Below, piece by piece: positions 56,035 through 64,000 of a stretch of DNA of 64,000 nt (position 1 is the first letter of the stretch; each line of letters begins with the position of its first letter). Below the pieces are notes generated by a model. It made no database searches. It was not told the DNA's origin and saw nothing but the letters and a program-made list of their open reading frames with translations. A program made the position numbers and the translations under genes. Source of the stretch: Schizophyllum amplum (lineage: Eukaryota > Basidiomycota > Agaricomycetes > Agaricales > Schizophyllaceae); assembly GCA_007026445.1 (NCBI GenBank), contig VDMD01000010.1:434001-498000 (forward strand), read 5' to 3'.

Positions 56035-58541
56035 ATGGCCTCTTCAACCTCTTCTTCTACCACGTCGTATGCGACGAACTCGTCCGGGTTTTCGGACAGC
56101 GGGTACTCCGAGTGCAGCTGCTGCTCGTGCTCGTCGTGCGATTCAGGTGCGCGTAGCCACCCTGCAGGCGGCGAACTCGTCTCACGATTGCTTTCTCTAG
56201 ACATGTCATCGACGCCGCACAAGCGTAGCACCCATGGCCACCACTCCAGGTGCCTGAAGGAGGTTAATCCAGCACTGCGCAAGGATCTAGAGGGCCGGAT
56301 ATGCCCACAGGCGCTCCCTATCGAACGATTCGTGCAAGCCGTCTATGGTATTTCGGCGGAAGACGTTGACCGTATCACAAACCACGGCATCGTTCTGCCC
56401 GCCGAACCTCTCGAGCAATACTCGAAGATTGCTGAGAAGAAACGCCATGAGCGGAGCATGTACAAGCCGTTCCAACAAATGTTCGAACATTGCTTGAGGT
56501 CGACCTGTGATCTGTTTAAGGTCGACTTCGGGCAGCTGCTGAAGTTCTACGAGGCCAAGGGCGATCGCGTCCTTCACGGTGTAGGTGATTCGCAGCGCAA
56601 GCCGGACGGCATGGTGGGCCACGCCAACGCCTTTTCTGAGGAGCGTATCGCCTGGAGGCTGCTGCACCACTACTTCGAGTTCAAGAAGAATTACTTGAAG
56701 CACGAAGCCCTGCCCTCGCTGCCGGAGGAGGCTGACGAACAAGGGACCTCCTCCGAGCACGCGCTTCCCGAGCCAGCAATCACGCAGACCACGGCGCCGC
56801 GCACCTCCTCAACCCGGAGCTTGCGTAAGACGACAGAAGCGCAGCGCACGACGCGGCAAACTCGCTCTTCTGGCTCTCGCACTGCCGGGAAAGGGAGCAA
56901 GGCCGTCGCAAGCGGACAGTCCGGCAAAGACAAGGTCACGTCCAAAGTGACGCGGACGAGCTCGGGCGGCACGAAGCGCGGTGCACCGAACGATCACTAC
57001 TCCAACTCGCGCAACCGAAGCAGCGATACTGGTTCGCAGGACACCACAATGTCTCACAGCAAGCGCCGACGCATAGAAGACGTTGTCTTGCAGGAGCTTC
57101 AAGCCGCGCAGTACGCGCTCGAGTGCATGGACGCCGACACCAGCCGCTACTATGTCACCAGTGTCTGCGTGGACGGGTTCATGATCTGGCTCATGTATCA
57201 CAACCGTGACCGTGTCTACCGCTCCATGATGTTCAACTTCAAACAGTCTCCCGAGCTGCTTGCCCTGATCGCCTTCGCTATGACACGCTGCACGCCCGTC
57301 CAGGCGGGCTTCGACCCGCACTTGCAGTTTCCGGTCGCCGACAGGGACGGTGCGATCACGTATACGAACGACGTTGCGTACCCTCGCAAGCTGAATGGCG
57401 CGCGATTCGTCTTGCCGAAAAGCAAAGACCAGTCAGAGGTGACGTTCGTGGTCGAGGGCTCTTCTCTCATCTACTCTTACATGGGCCTCATCGGGCGCGG
57501 TACGATGGTTTACCCGGTCAAGAAGCTCGTCGACAATGTCACCGACGATACTCGCATGGCGCTCAAGACGTGCTGGACTTCCCCAGGTCGCACGCTGGAG
57601 CCTGTCTTCCTGGAACACCTTAAGAAGAAGCTACCCCATATGGCGGAGCACTTCCCCGTAGTTGAAGCGTGGCGGGAGTTCGAGCAGGGTCAACCCTTCC
57701 TGGATATGCTTGATGAGAAGATCCGAGAGAAGATTCTCGAGGACAGTCGGCGCCTCATATACCAAGTCACGCTGCGTCTCCAGCCGCTATGGGAACTAGA
57801 TTCTGTCGAGGAGTTCGAGTCGTGTTACATTGACATAGTCGAAAGTGAGTCTTCAGCATTGACTTTGCATGCATGTACTGACCTCTTCTAATAGTGCATT
57901 TCCATGCCCACGACGACGCGCACGTTCTGCACCGCGACATCAGTGAGAACAACGCGATGTCGCGCCGCCGGGCGTCCGACAGGAAGGCGCTAGGCTACCT
58001 CAACGACTGGGACCTCGCGTGCTTCGTCGGTCCGCTGGGTGTCAGCGAGTCGTCTACGAAGCAGCACCGTACTGGAACGGGTCCGTTCATGGCCATTGAC
58101 CTGCAGCAGCCAGACGGCGAGGGGAAGAGCCCGATCCGCGACCATCGCTACTGCCACGACCTGGAGTCCCTCTTCTGGCTGCTGGTATGGGCGGTCCTGC
58201 ACTTTGACCTCACGGCCAAGCGTCGGGGCGGGTGCCTGGTCAAGGCATGGGAAGGCGACTGGAGGACCGCAGCCGAGTCCAAGTGGGCTTTCCTGTCTGA
58301 ACCGGAGACGCAGCGGCAGACCCTCAAATTGGCCCTAAAGCCATACGCTGCCATCGTCAAGCGATGGATCCTCCCACTTGCGGACATGTTCCACGACGCG
58401 CGTCACGACTGCAAGAAGTCCCGCGACGCCGAGGGCTTCAAGATCTTCGACCACGAAATGTACGCGAAGGAAATCACTTTCGAGAAGTTCATGCAGACCA
58501 TTGGGGTTAAGCCGAGGCAGTGGGTGCTCGAGAAGAAGTAG
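56035..58541 (+). CDS. FunK1 fungal-type protein kinase, intact copy
   Basis: Two exons (56035-57844 and 57895-58541) join to 818 residues. FunK1 is a kinase-fold family expanded in Agaricomycetes; substrates are unknown. The N-terminal 60 residues are Ser/Cys-rich (SECSCCSCSSCDSGARS). Residues 60-230 form a conserved helical part (KPFQQMFEHCLRSTCDLFKV). Residues 235-350 are a Ser/Thr/Arg-rich linker with the basic cluster SKRRRIED. The kinase region follows: FVVEGSSLIYSYMGLIGRGT, then VLHRDISENN (catalytic loop), LGYLNDWDLACFVG (DFG variant), HRTGTGPFMAIDLQQPD and HRYCHDLESLFWLLVWAVLH, all family hallmarks. The intron falls just before the catalytic loop. Start taken at the ATG that is conserved in the inverted copy. 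Confidence 0.9.
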
Positions 58542-59217
58542 GAAGGAGACGACGGACGAGGATCTATGTTATGATCTGTAATAATACGTCCGCGAGGCGT
58601 CGTGCATCTATTTATTCATTTGCATATACATGCCTGGCTTGAGTGGTATCGCACACGAGCAGGCCGCGTTATCGGTGCCACTGCTGCAAGGCCGCGAGCG
58701 CCGCCCTTGGATGGAGTATCGCAATGAGCCTGCCTCCTTACTCGTTGGAGGTGAAGATACATTGTCATCACAAGGTCATTATACTATTCGTAGATCCCTC
58801 TGTCGTCCTTGTCCTCATCGCCGTTGCGGCGCCCATCCATCTCCTCCTTTCATTCCGTCCTCATATATTCCGCATTCAGACCTTCTCGCTACTCGAACCA
58901 GGCACGCTCTCGCCCTCTTTCGAAGTGTTCATTGTCAAGTTTATTCCCCCCCCCCGGTGCAACCGTCGTATAGTCGTCGTGTCCATATATGTATACGGTA
59001 TCCGGGACCTACGGCTTCATCATTATTGTTCCTGTCGTACTTATACACATGCCAACGATGGTCGTCACGACTGAAAGCGTAGTAGAGAGTCAGGAACTGT
59101 GCGCCCTAGATGTAGACAGGAATAAATAAGTGCACGACGCCTCGCGGACATACTATTACAGATCATAACAAGGACTAGATCCCCGTCCAGTCCCCCTCCG
59201 TCGTCTCGAAGTTCTTC

Positions 59218-60494
59218 CTACCCCCACTGCCTCGGCCTGACCCCAATGATTTCCATAAACTTCTCGAAAGTGATTTCCTTCGCGTACATTTCGTGGTCAA
59301 AAATCTTGAAGCCCTCGGCGTCGCGGGACTTCTCGCAGTTGTGACGCGCGTCCTGGAACATATCCGCAAGCGGGAGAATCCATCGCTTGACGAGGCCAGC
59401 GTATGGCTTGAGAGCCATTTTTAGGATCCGGTTCTGTGTCCCGGCATTCGTCAGAAAGCTATTCTTGAATAAGGCCGCAGTCTGCCAGTCGCCGTCCCAT
59501 TCCTTGAGCTCGCATTTGCGTCGGCTCCCGGCCTTGAGATCGAAGTGCAGGACCGCCCATACCAGCAACCAGAACAGGGACTCCAGATCGTGGCAGTAAC
59601 GATGGTCGCGCTTCGGGCTCTTCCCCTCGTTGTCTGGCTGCTGCAGGTCGATCGCCATGAACGGGCCCGTGCCTGTACGATGCTGTGACGTCGACGACTC
59701 GCTGAGATCCAGCGGACCGACGAAGCACGCGAGGTCCCAGTCGTTGAGAAAACCGAGCACCTTCCCGTCGGGCGTCCTACAGTACATCGCGTTTTCCCCA
59801 TTGATGTCAGAGTGCAGAACATGGGCGCTTGTGAGCGCATAATGATGTACTGCAAACAAAGGTCAGTGTACCGCCAAGGCGACGGATGACTGAAAACCTC
59901 ACTCTCGACGATGCCGATATAGCATGACACAAACTCCTCCACAGAGTTCAATTCCCATAGCCATCGTGGACGCGGAGTAACCGAGTATATGAGGCTTCGA
60001 CGGATCACATTCGACTGGCCATTGGTTTCTTGCCTTGGCGCAAAGGCACCGGCTAGCTGGCGAGAGCAGGGGTACCCGACCTCGTTCGTGTACTTGTTAA
60101 CATCGCCTTCGCAAGCAGCCCAAAGCTCCAGGTGTGTATTGAGACCAGTTTCAACGGGCATGTGATGAGACATGGCACAGACGACCGAGGAATCGAGCCT
60201 GGAAGAACCTTGAAAATTCAATGGCACAAAGCAGTAGACTTGGCTGGGACTGTGATGCATGGGCCGCATGCAAGAGTCCTTCACGCAGGTGTTTGGAAAG
60301 TAGTCATGGCTTGGGTCGGTGTTCATGAACGCGGACGCGTACTGCGCGGTTTGGAGCTCTTGTTCGATATGTTCTTCGAAGCGGCGCCGCTTGTTCGACA
60401 CAGTCGTCCTGTCTGAGTCTTCACCGCATTCCTTGTTCCGCAAGCATGTATAATCATCATCCGGTGCGCTGCGCTTCCCACCTCTCATGATCAT
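59218..60494 (-). pseudogene. FunK1-type kinase, third copy, truncated
   Basis: Exons 60494-59903 and 59849-59218 join in phase to 407 residues. The first exon begins at the equivalent of the linker (GGKRSAPDDDY, KRRRFEEHIEQELQTAQYAS), so the N-terminal 300 residues are gone. A second gap of about 95 residues joins APRQETNGQS directly to LIYSVTPRPRWLWELNSVEE. In the catalytic loop HRD is HSD (VLHSDINGENAMY). The C-terminal part and 3' flank match the other copies. Promoter-like sequence of the family survives at about 60660-60760 (CAAGAGCAAGGTCA, TTTCGGAGCCGC). An open frame persists, but kinase function is unlikely. Confidence 0.75.
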
Positions 60495-61009
60495 GTGCGA
60501 AGATACGAACGTGCTTTGGCCACTGAATTTCTGTAGTTCATGCCCTCGACGGCTTTGCTCCCTTTTTTGGCAGTGGGATAGTCGGCAGGCGAGCCTTCCT
60601 AGTTGACGTATTAGGCGCGTTGTCCGCTGCGATTCTGTCGACGCAGGCGAGCTTCAGAATGAGAACAGGCGAACGAAGATGGTGGTGGTCAAGAGCAAGG
60701 TCACTTGTTACATGTCACAGTTTCGGAGCCGCGCATCTAGGGTCGCTCACGTGTCGGTGACAGTGTAAATAGTTTTTTTTTCTCAAGTTCATCTTATTTT
60801 GACCAGCGTGACATGGCAACCTTGCCTGGATCTGCTCGATAGCATGTTCCACCGAGCAGTCTCAGACATATATGTCTGATCGGCCACCTTTGTAAGTTGC
60901 TGGGAGCCTTCATAGCACCGTGGAACGTGATACATTGTCATGACACGATCATCATATTATAATAGTCCGATGGCTGATCCTATATGCAAACATACATCCC
61001 CTGCCAAAG
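60495..61009. other. Intergenic stretch
   Basis: Remnant 5' flank of the third FunK1 copy, then about 250 bases of AT-richer DNA up to the MON2 stop codon. No further gene is seen. Confidence 0.5.
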
Positions 61010-64000
61010 TCATGAGTAACAGCCCAGCTCGAAACCAACCTCCTTCAAGCACTGTCGCGCCAGGATTCGAGCATCGAGCTGTCCGGCCGCGTTGGAGTCG
61101 TCACTGCCACCGGGGCTAGCCCAAGTACTAGGCAGCGCGCGAGGCGCAGAGGCGATCTCGCAAAACACGGGGTAAAGGTGGAAAAGATGCGCCTTCGGAG
61201 AGCGCTTGGCTACGTCCGCCAGCAACGCCGCATGCGACTGTGAGGTATCGATTTCTATAAAAGCCTGTCAATGTTGGCGGCACAGATCGCTGCAGGAAAA
61301 GCGTACCAGGTTGCGTCACGCAATGCCATCCTGGATCGTCTGACAGCGATGCCCACAGCGAACCAGTATATAAACGTAACTCGAGAAGCTTGCGCAGCAC
61401 ATATACGAGCTCTTCCTCGCGGACCCTATTGGGAATATTTCCCTTTAGCCTCACACTGTCAGTACGGTGCGCGTGACTCACCTCGAGAATGGCAGTCCGC
61501 CTCGTAAGGCTCCGTCCGCTACAAAGCTAGTCATCGTTCGCTTGCATCGGTCAAGAAGCGAAGGCAGGCTGAGCGCGCCCAGTCGGCGTCGCGAGGCTTC
61601 GTTGTCTGCCAAGCCGTCAGTGCACTTGCAGACGAAGGAGATTGTCATATTCACCATTGGTGACGCTCGAGCAGATCAAAAACAAGAGATCAAAGCACCA
61701 GTACGAAAACCGTTCCCTTGGGACAGTAATACTGTGTTCCGTGCTCCCTGGTACATCCCATTCGACCTTGATGTAGTCGGGCGATGGCGGAGACGACACC
61801 GCTTTTAGTCCAGACGACATCGATCCACCAGAGGACCTAGCATGTGATTCAATGTCCCATAATTTGCTTCCACGATGCAGTGTCTTTGCCAGCTGGGAGA
61901 CCAGGGAGTCGGGAACGCTAGGCTCGCCGATGTACGGTACTACGTCGATCTCGAGAGCGGCGACGAGAGACAGGTCGAAGTTCTCTTCAGCTTCTTGCTC
62001 ATCTAGCGTGAGCGCCTCGACAGGCGAGCTATGGATACTGGTGAGATAAGTAAAAGGTCAGAAACGAGGACGCCTCACCAATCTGCAAGTATAGCGCCTC
62101 GGAACACATCTAGGACTTGACGCCAGATGGCCTCCACATGTTCCGCGCCGATGTCTGAGCGATGTTTTAGTATACATGATAGTGCAAGCTAGATTTATCT
62201 CACCATCGAGTTGCGACTTCATCTGCGGTCCACATTCCTTCACTATGCGCAGAAAGCTCGTCGTCGCCGTCTTCCAAAGCGGTTCATCTTTGCCAAATTT
62301 AGACGACGGCGGACAGTCATATTTGAGCTTCATCGGGATGGCATACGCCTGCACGAAGTGTTAGACAGCGAACGTTGGGGCACCCAGCACTCTGGCGTAC
62401 CGAGAGAACCGCGTCGAGCGTGCCATCCGAATATATCACAGGCTGGTCTTTGAACTTCAGGAAGAAGTCCACGAGCAGCGGCATCGCACGCTTGTTGAGC
62501 GCAATGTAGGTGATGCGCTTCGTTGAGCTAGTAGGTATCGCAGCACCTTTGGAGGTATAGGTCTTCGGAGGCGGCGGCACGTCAAAGGCGGCTAGGAAGG
62601 CCAAGAGAGCAAACTCAGAAACATCCTGCATGACTCGCGACGCTACGCCAGGTGCTGCCAGGTCAATAGACAAAATGGTGTCCATTACTGCAATCTAGAG
62701 ACGAAGATCAGTAGTCATGTAGCGCAGGAGGACTGGACTCTATACCTGCACAGGGGTCATATTATCAGTGTCTGGCCGGTAGTCTGGGGAGTTCGAGTAG
62801 GTCACGATTCCTGAAGGCGGTGTCAGCATTTCTGTCCCGTCGAAGCCATAGTCCCTCGCACCTTTGAGAATTACCATAAGCCGCGTCAGACGCTCCAAAG
62901 GCCATTCCGCATTGTCAGCGGACTTGCTCAATGCTCGGACACTTCGCAACAATTCCACCAGAGCCACCAGACTGCTCTGCGTAAACGGCGCGTACGGCAT
63001 CACATCTTCAGGATCAGAGGATACACGCCTCAGCACCGCATCTCCTATCCTGTCGATCGCCTCCCAAGTCCGCTTCCACACCACCGCGACTCGCTCGCCG
63101 CTGTCCTCAGCAGACGCCGCAGAAGTAGCTGCCTGCACTCCGAGTGTCAGACATTGCAGCGCGGGCACAGTGATCGACCGATCATCCAACAGGACGGTCT
63201 CGACGACATGCGCCACAAATGCGTCCCATGCCTTTTCGAAGGTGTCGAGTTGCATCATATGCGATACAAGGAAGTCGTGAAGGATCGTCCCAAGGGACTG
63301 TAACGCGAGAGTTTTCGACTCATCCCACGCGTTCTTCGCTGCCGCTGCGTCCTCATCGTCCTCATCCCCTGCCATGCTCACGCGCGCCTGTGCCGCACGC
63401 ATCTCCGCCGTCAGCTGCTCAAGCAGTGGGAATACCACGTCCCACAAGCATTGCGCCCATGTCTCGGCGCCTAGCGTAGCGCCATACAGCAGCATGGCAC
63501 GGAACAGCGTCTGGATCGCCCCGTCGCGCACCTCTGGTCGCGCATCTGCACCCAGGCCGAGCAGCTCGCGCAAGAGTACCATCCATAGCGCACTATACTC
63601 GCGCTCGCTTTCTGCACTCTTGCGCTTTGCCTGTATCGCGTCGGACACACTCCACATAAGGCTCGCAGCCGCAGTCAGCGCGACGTTTGTGTCCGCCTGC
63701 CGGCCGAACTGCCCGAGGGTGCCAATGCAGAGACGGAGGTGCTCCGGCGCGAGTCCTGCTAGGGCATCGATGACGAGTGTGAGAGATTGGAAGGCAATCT
63801 TGACGAGCTTGTCAGGGGCGCCGGCCGATGCTATGGATGGCGCGCGGCAGACGCTGCTGAGCATCTCAAAGATCACCTCCCAGCCGACAACGAGGGTGTG
63901 TCCGGAGGACTGGAGTATTTGGTGCAGCGTCTCAAGGCCGAGGCGGCGCAGCTCCAGCTCGGAGCCAGAAAATGGTGTGCCATCGGCAGGTATGACCTGC
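61010..64000 (-). CDS. MON2: MON2 homologue (Sec7/BIG-like endosome-Golgi trafficking protein), C-terminal part
   Basis: Large scaffold protein of the trans-Golgi and endosomes that works with the Dop1/Neo1 flippase system in vesicle traffic. The window holds the last 879 residues in eight exons: 64000-62746 (open at the right edge), 62694-62401, 62348-62204, 62154-62079, 62037-61655, 61605-61482, 61425-61307 and 61254-61010, all in phase. Recognised stretches are LGLETLHQILQSSGHTLVVG, KRITYIALNKRAMPLLVDFF, IPMKLKYDCPPSSKFGKDEP, VPRERFSYWCFDLLFLICSS, REEELVYVLRKLLELRLYTG and SPKAHLFHLYPVFCEIASAP. Helical HEAT-like repeats dominate. The N-terminal half lies beyond the window. I see no defect. 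Confidence 0.92.

Larger units (their letters stand above)
54563..58706. repeat. Large inverted duplication (head-to-head FunK1 genes)
   Basis: Left arm about 54563-55863, right arm 55946-58706, spacer 82 bp. The arms match from the spacer outward through promoter, start codon, coding region, intron and 3' flank (CGTCCGCGAGGCGTCNTGCA and ATGCCTGGCTTGAGT occur on both). The left arm lacks about 1.47 kb that corresponds to 56082-57547 of the right arm. The 118-nt inner arms alone could form a long hairpin. Confidence 0.9.

Noticed and set aside
1..64000. tRNA, rRNA or CRISPR features
   Set aside because: Scanned by eye for B-box-like GGTTCGAATC contexts with matching arms and for regular spacer arrays; nothing convincing was found.

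Overview
The window reads as nuclear DNA of a filamentous basidiomycete of the Agaricomycetes type, probably a wood-decay or litter fungus. Genes are split by many short GT-AG introns (about 45-110 nt, often with a CTNAC/CTAAC branch site). There are no operons. The gene content includes FunK1 fungal-type kinases, F-box/leucine-rich families, a multi-intron atypical G-alpha subunit and a polytopic agaric membrane protein. Species cannot be told from the sequence.

Layout. 0-9 kb: the end of an F-box-like gene running off the left edge (-), a complete translation elongation factor 1-beta gene (-), a gene-poor tract with short tandem repeats, and a seven-exon F-box-like gene (+). 10-14.6 kb: two tandem copies of a kinase-like gene of unknown function, each with a different disabling mutation and both with a 7-nt microexon. 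18-25 kb: the proteasome-associated ubiquitin protease UBP6 (+) and an F-box/LRR gene (-), followed by a partial duplicate of this pair (UBP6 3' fragment plus a nearly complete F-box/LRR copy). 25.8-34 kb: an atypical G-alpha subunit (-) with a 5-nt microexon, a CBF1-type bHLH-zipper regulator (+) and an endosomal Na+/H+ exchanger (+). 34.5-37.7 kb: a 3.2 kb Helitron-like element carrying a broken alanine aminotransferase fragment. 37.8-44.8 kb: a frameshifted zinc alcohol dehydrogenase (-), a poorly resolved membrane protein gene (-) and a 12-exon coiled-coil/proline-rich gene (-). 45.8-54.4 kb: a small GPI-type secreted protein (+), a GPI-anchored GH13 alpha-amylase (+), a 472-bp MITE and a SET5-like methyltransferase (+). 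54.5-60.7 kb: three FunK1 kin: one intact 818-codon gene, a head-to-head inverted copy with a 1.47 kb internal deletion, and a third truncated copy. 61-64 kb: the C-terminal 879 residues of MON2 (-), continuing off the right edge.

The housekeeping genes (EFB1, UBP6, CBF1, NHX1, SET5, MON2) are single and intact. They alternate with accessory blocks made by local duplication, deletion and transposition. Gene models were joined by hand: exon phases and splice sites were checked codon by codon for EFB1, both F-box/LRR genes, UBP6, G-alpha, CBF1, NHX1, the coiled-coil gene, the GPI protein, amylase, SET5, FunK1 and MON2. No RNA evidence was available.
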